DNA from: Ichthyophthirius multifiliis
Taxonomy: Eukaryota > Ciliophora > Oligohymenophorea > Hymenostomatida
DNA: 64,000 nt
NCBI RefSeq assembly: GCF_000220395.1
Contig: NW_004086085.1
Coordinates: 43,725-107,724 of the forward strand
Reading direction: 5' to 3'
The position numbers and the translations under genes are program-made. Of the stretch, positions 24,496 to 36,974 are shown in pieces. The notes beneath the pieces were generated by a model. That model did no database searches and was not told the origin of the DNA. It saw only the letters and a list, made by a program, of their open reading frames with translations. Positions within the stretch are counted from its first letter, which is position 1. Each line of letters opens with the position of its first letter.

Positions 24496-27400
24496 ATGGA
24501 TTCAGCAAATAAATATCATCAAAAACTTGATGAAGAAGAAGAATCCGAATAAGATGAGTCATAATCTTAATAAAACTACAAAAAATCTTCTAAAAGATCC
24601 GAATCTTCCCAACAAGAAGAAGACTCTAACGAACAAGAAGAAGAATAAAATGAAGAAGATGACGAATAAGAAAAATAAGAAGAACTTGAAGAAGAAAACG
24701 AGGAAGAATCATAAGAAGATTATGAAAAAATGTCTAAAAATTCTGAATATTTTAAAATTATAAATAAAATTGGGGATTAAAAATATTATAAATTATCTGA
24801 TTTTTTTGTATTTCCGTCTAGAAAAATACATAGGTAAGTAAAAAAAGAGTTAAATTAATATACTGGATTAAGAAAAAAGATTAAAAAAGAAAAAAAGAAA
24901 GAAATATAAGAAAAAAGGGAATATTTAGAAAAAGTAGTTGAAAATCATATAAATTTAAAAGAATTCGAAAAAGTACCAGATGAGGCTTTTTAAGAAGTCG
25001 ATTTTTAATAAAAATAATAACAAAAAAGTAAAAATTAAATCAATTTATTAGAAAATTTAGAAATTGAGCTTTTAGATGACTCTTTTTTATCCAAAAGTGA
25101 CTTTTTTTTACATTTTCCGAAATAAAAGTAGAATTTGGAAGGGTTTTTTAGTTTAAAAAAATATTTAATCCGATTTGTTCAAAGGAGTTTTTTAGTTTCT
25201 TAAAGAAAAAAATTATTTCGAGTATTCATTTATAAAGTAGTGAATTTGAGGAAGAAAAAGAATAAAATAATGAAGAAAATTAATAAAGAAATATCAATAA
25301 TTAAAATCTAAAATTAAATGGTGTTTTTTTTTAGCAAGAAGAAGAAGAAAATAATAATAATTAAGAAAAAGGTGAAGAGGAAATTTCTGAAAAAAATAAT
25401 GGAGATGAAGAAGATAATTTTTTAAAAGAAGAAAGTGATGGAGAAATTTTTTATAAATAAAAATTCTAAAAAAGGAAGTTTTAAAATAATAATAATAATT
25501 AAGAAAGCAATAAAAAAAAAAATGGAATTTAATAATTCAATGATACGATTTTGAGATAATTAGATTATGAACATTTAAAAATAGCATATGAGAGGAGTAA
25601 AAATATTAATAAAATGTAAGTTATAAACAGATTAAATTTAAAAAAACATAAGTAAGATGATTATTTTAGAGAACATGTGTAAATGGAAGATGATTATTTT
25701 TTAGAAAATTTCTTTAATTATGAAATTTTATAAAAAAATTAATAGACAAATAATAATAGTTAATAAATATAAAAATAATAAATAGATAAAAAACTTGAAT
25801 AATAATAATAATAGTAATAATAATAATAATAGCAATAATAATAGTAATAATAATAGTAATAATAATAGTAATAATAGTAGTAAGAAAATACAAAAAGTTT
25901 TTTTGGAGAAATAATTAATTTAAATCCAAGAAATAAATTTACTAAATTTTCTAGAATATTTGATTTTGTGAAAGAAGAAACTGATTTTATTTAAATAGAA
26001 GATTAAAAATAAAAAAATAACTCTTAAAATAATAACAATGAATAGAATCAATAATAATAATAAAATCAGAATATTTAATCGTAAAATTAATAATAATAAA
26101 TATAATATCCCTAATAATAATAATAACAATAATAATAGTAATCATATTAATAATAAAAAGACCAAAAAGATTAAATAGAATAAAAATAAAAAAACTTTTC
26201 GAACATAAAAAGAAAACTAGTTTAAAATAAATTCGATTACTATAACATTGAAATTTTAAATAAAGGTTGGAAAAAATAAAAAAAGGAATTCAACCATATA
26301 CTTATAGATTTAAATGACTAATAATTTTTCTTAGAAAAAATAAATACTTTTTTCGGTTAAAGTAATAAGTAAAGATTTGAATAAGTCCAAAAATACTAAA
26401 CCAGTAAAAAAACAGAAAATAATATTTTTTAATAAGAACAAACTTAAAATCGTTCAGAAATCAGATCTATTTTTCCAGAAGACATATCACAAAAATAGTG
26501 CCTTTTATAGCCCCTAATGAGAATGATAGTATGATAATTTAACCTTTATACGAATAATAAAATTAATAAATAAATTTAATTTTTTAATAACCAATGGAGA
26601 AAAATACATCATTTAATTTAAAGAGTTTTATTCGTTAAAAAAAAATCAATTAAGGTACTTAGGCTTAAGTAATTAAATTCGACCATTCAAAAGTTGCTTC
26701 TTATTTCGAGTTTAATATTTTGAGTTAAGATTAGAATTTATTTAAGGATTATCATAATTGGGATATATAAAAAAAATATATTTAATATGAAAAAATGTAC
26801 CAATAATAACTATTTGAATTGGAAAATTATTTAAAAAACCAAAAAAACTAAGTCCAGATTTAAATATAATATTAAAGTCTAGAAAATAGTATATAATAAT
26901 AATAATTATAACAATAATAATAATAATAAAGAATAAATGTTCCATAAAAAAACCCTATTACATAAACTTGGAATATAATTTCTTAAGGAATAAACGCAAA
27001 TGACTTATCTTAAAAAATAAAAGAATAAGATTCCCGAAATTTCGATATAAGTGAGGAAAAAGTGGAGTCATATAAAATATTTAAAACAAAAAGACATTTA
27101 TCATCTAAAAAAGACATTGTGACTTTAACAGAATATATAGAAGAGGATCCTTTGGTACTTTAAAATATAGGAATGAGTACAAAGTTATATAGATATGTAT
27201 ATTATAATAAAGCTATTAAGAAAATGGAAAATGATTAAAAAAAATAAGAAATGTTTAGTCTTTTGGCTGATACTGAGAGTGTTTTTTCTTAAACAAATAA
27301 TATTAATAATATTTAATATGAAAAAAATTAAGATTTATCTTAGTAAGATTTCGAAAAGGATCTTTAGAAATTCAAATAATTAATTTAAGAAACATTAGGC

Positions 27401-29022
27401 AGTTTAGGGAAAGTTCAGTTTAAAGAAGATAATGAGGACATACCATTGTTTGGATAATTGCATGATAACGAAGAACATTTTGGAATTACAGTTATGGAAA
27501 ATGAACTTTTTAGGGCTCCTATATTTAAATAAAAAGCCCCTGAAACTGATTTTTTGCTTATTAGGTAATAAGAGAATGGAAAATGTTAGTATTTTTTAAG
27601 GCCGATTGATTATATATATACTGTAGGGTAAATTGAACCTAAAAAATGCATATATAGGCCTAGATCTAGGGATATAACTCCTTATATGAAAAATTGTATG
27701 AACACTTTAATTTCGATAAAAATAAAAACAGAAAAAAGGGTTTTTTTGGCAGATTTAATCGAGAATTTTAGCCAGTGTTTAAACGAGACTTAGATCAGAT
27801 AGGAAATAAAGAAAAAAAATCTAAAATAAGACTATAATTTAAGCAAATGTTTTATTTAAAACGACAATGGATTAGATTCAGATGAGGATAATATGCTAGA
27901 ACCGGAATTGACTCCAGAAAAAGCCTGTATGTTCGAAAAAATGCTTTCTTATGTGAATTATTTATAGGATTATTTCGGTTTATAATAGTTTAGAACAACT
28001 GATAAATTAAAAAATATCCTAAATTGTTATGAGAGGAAGTTTCCGTATGATTTAAAAGGATAAACTATAGCGAAACTTATATATGATGAACTTTTTTTAA
28101 CGCCATGGACTTTATCATTGAATTTTACTCAAGATAGAAGTAAGTTATTTTTATAAGGTTTAGGGGATCCCACAGGAGGACATGGTGGGTATTCTTTTAT
28201 TAAAAAACCATTAAAGAAAAGGTATATATTTATTATTTATTTATATAATGATAATTTTTGTTAAAAAAAAAAAATAGGAAAAATAATAAGTAAGAAGAAG
28301 AGGAAGATGAAGAAGAAATTGAAGAAGAAAAAAATGCGGATGAAGAAGATGATGGAGGATAAAAATAAAAAGATTTAAGAAAATTAAATATAGATGATAT
28401 TGATTAGATATTAAATAAATTAGGAATTGTATTTTTTTATATTTAAAATAATTAAATAAATTAATATATATTTATATAATATATTATATATTTTTTATAT
28501 TTATATATTTATATAATATTTTTTTTTATATAGAAAGTTAAAAAAAAATCTACAAGATGGGATAAAATAGAAATTATAAAAAAAAACTTAGCAGAAAACG
28601 ATTACACAGATAGAGAAGATTTATAAGATGTGTTATTGTTTAAAAGAAAAGAAAGAAAAACAGCAAAAGAAGCAAATGAAGATTATTAAAAATTAGTAAA
28701 TTCGTTATTTAACACATAAATAAATACAATTGGCTATACATAATTGCCTAAAATTGAATAAAAAATTATTGAAGATGATGAAGAAAAATATACTTTGGAT
28801 TATTACATGTAATTTTAAAAAGTTAATATGGATGTAAGAAAAAAGAAAAAACCTATTTATAAATAAAAGTATATTCAAAAGAAAGATATGGATAGCTATA
28901 ATAATGCCACAAATAGTAATATTAATTTTGATAAAGAGGCCGCTAATACGAATAATTATTAGTCTGATGGTAGTAATGATAATGAAGATGAGTAAGATGA
29001 GTTTAAGTTAAAATTTGATTGA
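24496..29022 (+). CDS. TAF1: TFIID subunit TAF1
   Basis: Largest TFIID subunit; binds TBP and promoters. ATG 24496, TGA 29020-29022; introns 28222-28277 and 28429-28533; about 1,455 residues. After an acidic N-terminus comes a long Gln/Asn-rich region with 28 consecutive Gln (25800-25883). The conserved DUF3591 core runs from about 27.4 to 28.2 kb: NELFRAPIF, PETDFLLIR, PWTLSLNF and GLGDPTGGHGGYSFIKKP. Then come DLRKLNIDDIDQILNKLGI and KSTRWDKIEIIKK. No bromodomains or zinc knuckle are present, as in yeast Taf1. The frame is lost by one base in A-runs near 25153 and 26494; adding one A at each restores a single frame, so these are probably sequence errors. Confidence 0.88.
25800..25883 (+). 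repeat. Poly-glutamine tract built of reassigned stop codons
   Basis: Twenty-eight consecutive Gln codons in the TAF1 frame: 27 are TAA or TAG and only one is CAA. Under the standard code this would be 27 stops. Similar but shorter runs occur at about 26050-26160 and 26893-26932 in the same gene. The repeat unit at DNA level is mostly AAT/TAA trinucleotide. Confidence 0.9.
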
Positions 29023-29234
29023 AAATAAATATTATTATAATTAATAAATATATATATATATATAATATATTTATTATTATTAATTAAATACATATATATT
29101 TTAATATATATTTATAATTATTATTTTTAATATTAAAAATATAAAAAATATATACATATTAATCATTTCGTATTATTTCTTTTTTATAATTAAATAAAAT
29201 TATATTCAAAAGATTTTTAGTGTTTTTTTAATTT

Positions 29235-30083
29235 TCATTTTTGTGAATTATCTTATAATTATACTTAATTATTATCATTTATATTTACTTTGTTTTCTTT
29301 TTATTAGCCTAATACTTTTTATATATGTTATTATACTTCTTTTCTTATTTCTTCTGGTGATTTAATTTATTCAATACTTCTAAATTTTCCTTAGTAGTTA
29401 AAGTTTGCTTTATCTTCATCTTTTAAGAATCCATTATACGCATTTTTTCTTTTTTCTAACAGCTTTTCATATCCTGATACTTCGTCTAGATTTTATTCTT
29501 TAATAATAATTTATATACCCGGTATTTTATAATCGATTCCTTATTCTAATATCATGTGTCTTTTTAAAACAATATAAATATCAAAAACTAATGAAAACAA
29601 TGCCAAAGACCAACTATATTTTGAACTTCTTAATAAACTAGGTATTAATTATCCACTTCTTGAATCTTATATTTATTTATGTATTTATGTATTTATGTAT
29701 TTATATATTTATATAAATATATATTTATTTATACATTTATATATCCATATATTTATATATTTTTATAGTTATATATTTATATAATTACATAAAAATGTAA
29801 ATGTTAAAACATTAGTTATTAAAGCTGCTATTGTATTGTTTATAAACAAATATTCTCTTCCAAAATTTCTTCTTACGTAACTATTAGCGATTTCATTAGT
29901 AACTATTTTTTTTATTTTTTTTTCAAGATTAAATTTGTAAATAAAGAAAAATTATTATTTTACAAAAATATGTTAAACTAATTCCAAAAGCTCCGAATGT
30001 GTGTTTTGGCAACATTGACATTTTAGGTACATCTTACATAATTGCTTTTCCCATTCCTAAAAAGAAACCAAATCCAGCTTTTT

Positions 30084-30114
<31 letters not shown>

Positions 30115-30312
30115 TTAAATTTAAAACTTGTTAAAAATGTATGGTATATTATTCTTGGTATTGATGATTGTCTGTTAAATACGTAATTTTTTAATATATC
30201 AAATTAAGTGTTTACAGTTTATTTTTCTTTATAATTTAATTTACCATCTTTATTATCATTTTTATATGTTTTTTGTTTTTTAATTACCTTCAAATTAGTA
30301 TTTGTTAAACAT
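29235..30312 (-). CDS. Multi-pass membrane protein of unknown family
   Basis: Five exons (introns 30248-30287, 30078-30127, 29903-29963, 29666-29788) give exactly 267 residues from ATG 30312-30310 to TGA 29237-29235. Several hydrophobic segments lie in the first 170 residues: around TTGFGFFLGMGKAI, TFGAFGISLTYFF, NNTIAALITNVLTFTFL and SWSLALFSLVFDIYIVL. The last 90 residues are charged, with no membrane segment. A short motif (YVRRNFGREYLFINNTIAAL) loosely recalls Tim17/22/23-type proteins with four helices and an Arg/Asn-rich loop, so a mitochondrial carrier or import role is possible. I am not sure. It is convergent with TAF1, with a 212-base spacer. Confidence 0.7.
29666..29788. repeat. 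Intron with TATTTATG/ATTTAT tandem repeat
   Basis: The fourth intron of the membrane-protein gene is made of imperfect tandem copies of a 6-8 base TATTTATG-like unit, clearest at 29670-29720. It is a simple-sequence expansion within an intron. Confidence 0.7.
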
Positions 30313-30510
30313 TTTTTTAATTAGTTTTTATTAATAAGATCTTTTTTTATGTATAAATTTATTTAAAAATAAAAAAATCTTATTTTTAACAAAAAAAAAT
30401 TGGAAAATAAAAATAAAATATTATCATAATATCTAAGAAAAATTAACAATAAAAAAAAAATAAAAAATACAAATTTAATTATTAATTTTAAAAATTAAAA
30501 AAAATAAAAA

Positions 30511-31291
30511 TCAATACAAATCAGCCTCAACCTCATAATATTCAAGTCCAACCATATCTTTATTTATATCCAAAACGACCTTAATTTAATCATTAGAAAT
30601 ATTATCATCTTCTGATAAAGTTTTAACGATTTTATCATTATAATTATGTACTTAAATTGAAACTAATTTTTTCTAATCAAAGAAAATTTACTCGAAAAAA
30701 TCCAAAACATCATCTTTTGTTAAACTCTCGACTTTTAAAATAAAATCATTTAAATCGAAAAAATTAAACTTAAATTACTCTATTTATTAAATATTGAAAT
30801 CCAAATCTTCCTCTAAAGAATTTTTTCGGCTTTTTAAAACTGCTAATACACTCTTTTTAGTTTCTTCAAAATATTTATTCATATACACTTCTATTTATTA
30901 CTTATAATACATTAAAGCCCTATTTACATAATTACTCATTTCAGTCACTTTATTCTTATCTCCCATTACTTTTATTAAAAAACCATCTATATTTCCATAT
31001 GTTACTAATTTACTTTCTATTATATAACCTAATTATTATTCAGTACCTAAGTAATCATATAAAAAAGTATCTAAATTATTAATTATAATATTCATTTTGG
31101 CTAAATCTATATTATTTCTAATATCACATTAATAATAATTTACTATAGCTCTATTTAAATTACCTTTTTAAGAAATTACTTTTTACCTAAATAAATAAAT
31201 AAATAAAAAAATATATATATATGTATATAAATAAATAAACAAGTATATTTAAATATTTAAAATAATATAAAAATAATATATATATAAATAA

Positions 31292-31323
<32 letters not shown>

Positions 31324-34322
31324 TTATAAATCAATATTAATATATTTAATTTTTTTTTAATTTATATCTCTATATAGATGTAATTATATTTTTATTTTTA
31401 CCTTATTTAATATGTATTAGATGGCTATATTTTAAGTATTTTTTATTTAGGTTAATATTCTTAATTATTGGTATTAAAACTAGATATATCTTGAATTTCA
31501 TTAAGGATTTCTTAAGCTTATTTAGCTTAAATATTACCTCCGATAAAAGCTACCAATTTTGTTTTATTTTTATCATTTTTATTTTTTATATCTTCGAACG
31601 TTATTTTTTGTACACTTTTTATTATTTCTTCAAGTTCGTAAAAAGTACCGAAAATCGATTTTGGAAGGAAAAATTTTTCGCCTTGTTCAAGGGTTGTAAA
31701 CGATTTCATTTCTTATAAATTTTATATTGTTTTCGATTTAGATAGTATGTATTTTTCTTCGTTAAGCTCCATTTTTTCCCAAATAGTGAATAAAGAAAGT
31801 ACTAATTCTTTGAAGTTTTCACTCCAACCGATTAATTTGATCTTTAAAGATGCCATTTGGTATGAAATATCAATCTTATTACCAGCTTCTATAGCCGAAA
31901 ATAACTATTCGGAAACAAATTCTGTAAAAAGAGTGGCATAAACTAACCCTGAAGCGACCTATTGAATATCGTTTTATCTTTCAGGGAATTAAATGGAAAA
32001 ATAGCCAAAATTTTTAGGAGTTTAATAATATTAATCGAATTTATACCAACCTTCAATGCCATTTTCGTATTTAATTAAGGAAGGATTTTTTTTTGTTTAT
32101 AAGAAATCTTCAATAAGACATTCTTCATTAGAGTCTGGATTATAATCGAAATTCTAAAAGGCGAAACTTAACTTTTCTCCCTATAAACCTGATATATTTC
32201 CCTCATTTATTAACATATCATTTTAATTACAAATGTCTACCAATTTAGTTTAGAAAGGAACATATGTATTTCTAGGTTCTTTAGTATATTTACTGGCTTT
32301 TTCAGTATTTATTTCTAACAAATTTTCTATTTATTCAGCTGTGAGTTTAATTTCACTATATTATATATTATATAGGGAATCTTCATTTTCAAATATATCA
32401 TTAGTTAAGAAATCATCTGTGTTTTCATTATTTTCCTTATTTTGTGAATTTTCTTCTTCAAAAGTAGAAGAACCGAGTATTATAAGAGAATTGTTTTCTA
32501 AATCTTATATTTATTCAATTATTTAAGAAACATATTTTTTATCGAATTATTCTTGGAAGATTTTATCTGCAACAAAGACTTCTTTATAATTAAAAGTATT
32601 TAGATTAAATGCAAATTAAGAAACATCTTTTTCAGAAAAAGTTTATTTTTGTCTATATGTGAATTCTAGGTCAGAAATTTTAGCTCTTTCGTGATATATA
32701 GTGTCTATAAGTCCTTTTTCTTTAATAAATTGAATGTAGTTTATAAAAGAGTTTATTATTTCATTGTATTTTTAAATTTATTATTTTTTTAAAACGAAAG
32801 TTATTTAAAATAATACATATTTAGATTCTTGTAGGAGTATTTAGGTATTTATATCAGTTATTTTTTCCTTTAATTCATAATATAGACTACCTTCGGTACG
32901 ATTTTCAAGGAAATAAGTTAGGAATTCTAAAGCTCGCTTTTTAAAGGCCTTTTTATCTATATTGAGTTAATAAATTAAATATAAATGAGTGTTTTCGCTA
33001 TTTAATTTTAGCTTTATTAATTTTCCGAGGTCCTTTAAGGGTTTTCCATATATAGAAAAATCTGGCTTTTATGAATTTTGTGGTTAATCTTTTATTTAAG
33101 CAAATATTTATGTATATTATTAGAGTTTTTCAAGATCTTCATTTGAATAAATTACTAATTTCATCAAATTTCCAACATAATATTTTGTTTAGAATTCTTT
33201 TAATCTTTCTTATAAATTATTTATACTTTATAAACTATTTTAATTGCCTAAAAAAAAAGACATATATATAATATAATATATATATATATATATATATACC
33301 TAAACTAAAACGACTAAATGGTGATTTTTAATCTGATAATAAAGTTAATAATTTATTAATTTTAAATTCATCTTAATTTAAATTTAATTAATATTCATTT
33401 TCTATTACTTTTATTTCTTTTTAAATAACTTCATCATTAAAAATCGGAGAAATGAACATATTTGCAAATACTTTTAAACATTCTTCTAAACTACTAGTTT
33501 TAGTTTTAAAAAAGTAGTTTGTATGATCATTTGTGGTAAATCTAAAATAAAAATATATATAAATATATATTAATATATATAAATATATATATATATATAT
33601 TAATAAATATATTTGTTTGTATATATTTTTATATAATATTATTTTTTTAATTTTTCTGTAATATTTTTTTTTTCAAAATAAATTATATTAAAAAATAAAT
33701 GAATTATGATTTTTTAATAAATGATATATAATTTTTTTTATTTAAAAATTTACGCATTAGATAACCCGCCGTTTCGACTTAATATTTTATCTAAATAAAA
33801 CTTTTCCGGATATTATTCAGATTATACAAATGACATATGTTCCAGAAAATGTGCTAAACCAGGAGTATCTGTTTATTCGAGCCAACTTCCGGCTTTTATA
33901 TCCAAAGCTACGGAACTGAATTAAGTTTAGTTATTATTTATAAGCATTACTTAGATGTTATTAGGGAGAACTAATAACTTGTATTTGTTTATATCATCGT
34001 TTTTCGGTTTTATTAGGTATTTTTCGGAAAATTATTTGTTCTTGATATAGTTCTGGACATTAAATGTGGACATTATAATAGTTATAATAGTTACTAAAAC
34101 TATAAATAGTGCTATTATGGTAAATAAAATGCATAGTTTTTCAAAAAGTTGTTGGTTTTTTTAAATAAAAGTGTTATCTTCGTCAAATTTGTCTTTTTAA
34201 TTACGTTTTCTTTATGTATCTATGTCTGTTTCGGGTCTATAAACTATATTTTCTTCCTCGTCTTCGAGAATTTGACTTTTTTTCTGGAAGATTTTTTTTA
34301 TTATATTTTTGAAAGATATCAT
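30511..34322 (-). CDS. M16 family zinc metalloprotease (insulysin/pitrilysin-like), membrane-anchored
   Basis: Four exons (introns 33542-33753, 33248-33299, 31187-31401) give exactly 1,110 residues; ATG 34322-34320, TGA 30513-30511. The inverted zinc motif HFLEH is at residues 158-162, within GLAHFLEHMSFV, with the downstream acidic ligand in EIKVIENEYQLN. The C-terminal half keeps the M16 middle and last domains (LGTEQQLGYIIESKL near 31.05 kb is the typical insulysin signature). Unusually for insulysin, residues 63-84 are a single hydrophobic helix after a charged cytosolic tail, predicting a type II membrane protein with the protease outside the cytosol. The size is about 100 residues above human IDE because of this extension. 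It probably degrades peptides at a cell surface or endomembrane lumen. Confidence 0.92.
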
Positions 34323-35708
34323 ATTTTTTTATTTTTTAAAAAATATATTTTTAAATTTTTTTTTTTTTCTTAATATATATATGCTTATATTTATGTAAAA
34401 AATCTTTTTTAGATTTAAATTATTTATAAAAAAAATAAATGTTTATAATTATAAAACGTTATTTTTTAAAAGAAATAAATAATAAAATATAAATAATAAT
34501 AAATAAATATATCTATCTTTATTTTTTAATAGTAAAAACGAAATAAAAATATAAAATTATTTTTTTCTTAATATATTTATAAATTTTAAAATTATTTAAA
34601 AAAAAATGCAAAAAAAAATAAAAATATTAAAATAAATAAAATAAACTTAAAATTCTAATAATTATATTTAATATTAAAAAGTAAATAATTATAGTTTTTA
34701 TATATTAATAAAAATATATCTTCTAAATTAAAAAATACGTTTGTTTTTTAAATTTAAATGTTTACATTTTTGATTTTTTTAAAAAAATGTGTATTAAATT
34801 AATTATTTAAATTTAAATAAATATCTAATTTAATCAATTTTTGAATTAATTAATAATACGATTATAATATATAAAAAATTTTAAAAAATTATATTTAATT
34901 ATTTATTTATAAAATAATTAATATAAAAAATAGTTATTTATGAATCTTTTAACATTATATATAAAAAAAAATATATTAACAAAATAATAATATTTAAATA
35001 ATATAAAAATATGTAATTTAATCATAATTTTTTAAAATTTTTTATATAATATAAATAATATTTAAACAATTAAAATAAAAAGTAAATACAAATTTTATTT
35101 TTGTATGTATAAATATTTTAGTTGATATTTAATAAAATAAATATAATATAAAATATTTTAAATATAATACATTTAAAAAATATTTTAAAAAAATAAAAAT
35201 TTTACTGAAAATAGTTTTTAATTTTATATTTTAAATTAAAAATTTATATGTTTTTTTTATTTAAAATTATTGATTTGTTTTATTTTATTATATATTTTAA
35301 TTATTGACTTAAATTTAATTATTAATTTATTTAAAATATAACCATATAATTTTTTATATATAAGGCTTATAAATTATATCTTTAATATAATTAAAAAAAA
35401 AAATTAAAAAAAAAAGAATTTAAAAAATAATAATATATAAAAATAAATATAATGAAATAAAGAAAGATAACGAACATAATGTATAATATATATATTATAT
35501 TTTTAATACAATATAAATAATTTAAAAATAATAGAATCGAAAAAATAAATAAAAAAAAATTATGTTAAATAAATTTATAAAAATATATTTAAAAAAAATA
35601 AAAAATATAGTTCTATATAATTTTATTGAATAAAATAAATAAATATATAAATAAACATAAAATATATATATTTATATATTTTACATATTTATAAAAAAAA
35701 TTATATAG
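34323..35708. other. AT-rich intergenic DNA
   Basis: About 1.4 kb of almost pure A+T. It should contain the promoter of the M16 gene and any upstream exon of the kinase at 35.7 kb, but I could not find one. Confidence 0.55.
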
Positions 35709-36663
35709 TGCTTTATAATAAAATATTTATGGACATTAAGTATATTCTATTATATTTTAGTAGGATAAAGAATTTATTTTTAAAATTGCTTTAATCCAAA
35801 ATACTTAACTTATAAATTAACTAATAAATGAATATAACATTTTAAAACATAAAATTCCAATTCATCCTAATATAGTTAAACTTTATAAATACTATAAAAA
35901 TATTTTTCATCCATTAAATAAAGACTAATTAATATAATGTATTTAATTTTAGAAATATGAATTTGATGGAATTAATTATTTAAAACTAAATTAAAATCGA
36001 ATTCCTATATTCACTATTTGAATTTTTATAAAATAACTATCATAAGCATTAATTCATGTTCATAAATTTAATATTGCTCATAATGATATAAAAATTGAAA
36101 ATATATTCATAAATACTAAATCTAATATTAATTTTGTACTCGGTGATTTCGGAAATGCTTCTACTTTGAGAGATTTGAACTACAATTAAATTTTTTAAAA
36201 AAGAAACTTACTATATTAACCGCCCGAAATTCATTATTTTTTTGAAGATGATTTATAGTAAAATATAGATTTATAAAAGGCTGATATATATTCTTTAGGG
36301 CTTACTTTTTTCGTTTTAATTTTTGGATAATACCCTAAGAAATATTTAAAACCTTAAATGAAAGATCCTATATATAAATATATTATTAAATAAGACGTCA
36401 TAGGTTTATTTAATTAAATAAAATATTTTAGAAAAGACTTTGAATAAGAATGTGGAGGAATTAATAATGTCTATAAATTACTTAGTATTATTATAAGGAT
36501 GATGCATTAAAATCCGAAAAACAGAATGCAATTGGAATAGGTTATTGAAGAAATTGAATAGATACATATCGATATAAATTAAAAAACTGTTAATAATTTA
36601 TCAGACTTTATTAATTTTAATTAAACAATAGAAAATTAATACTGTTAATAGTAGCACTAATGA
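35709..36663 (+). pseudogene. Protein kinase with in-frame TGA, lacking a clear start
   Basis: The frame encodes most of a kinase domain: FIFKIAL (beta-3 Lys), HPNIVKLY, catalytic loop AHNDIKIENIF, LGDFGNAS (intact DFG), QPPEIHYF in the APE place, and DIYSLGLTFFVL. It ends at TGA 36661-36663. A TGA at 36019-36021 lies in the same frame between FTI and IFIKQLSQALIHVH, where many kinases have a Trp. No glycine-loop GxGxxG and no ATG lie upstream in frame. Catalytic residues are otherwise intact, so the damage is recent, or it is a sequence error (TGG to TGA), or the TGA is read through. I call it a probable pseudogene. It faces the GAF gene tail to tail. Confidence 0.6.
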
Positions 36664-36974
36664 TTTTTTTATTTTGTAAAAGCTTAACTGCATATATATT
36701 ATTATTATTTTTTTTTCTATTTTACTTACTATTTTTTATATGTTTTTAATTATTCATAAAAATATAAAAAAAATTAATTATTCTTTTTTTAATTAAATTT
36801 ATATACATATAGAAAATTTATTAAATATAATTTTTTTTTTAATAAAAAAAAATATTTTAAGCCAAATCTAGCTTAACATTTTTTTTTAAAATAAAATAAA
36901 GATAAAAGAAAAAAAGAAAAAAAGAAAAAGAAAAATAAATACATTCTAATATAATAATTAATTAAATAATACAA
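36664..36974. other. AT-rich spacer between convergent damaged genes
   Basis: About 300 A+T-rich bases. No gene is seen. The GAF frame stays open through it without meeting a TGA, so the true 3' end of that gene is unclear. Confidence 0.4.

Noticed and set aside
26340-26497. A long intron in TAF1 ending at the AG of 26497 to explain the frame change
   Set aside because: The candidate intron has much higher G+C than real introns here and a protein-like reading (SEIRSIFPEDISQK), so a one-base error in the A-run is a better explanation.
26889-26931. A 43-base GT-AG intron in TAF1
   Set aside because: The splice sites look right, but the frame reads straight through as Gln-rich text (SLENSIQQQQLQQQ) into the next conserved segment with no shift, so no intron is needed.
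35740-35760. A 21-base intron at the start of the kinase remnant
   Set aside because: It begins GT and ends AG, but it is far shorter than any other intron here and is in frame; read as coding it gives QVYSIIF, which suits the kinase N-lobe.
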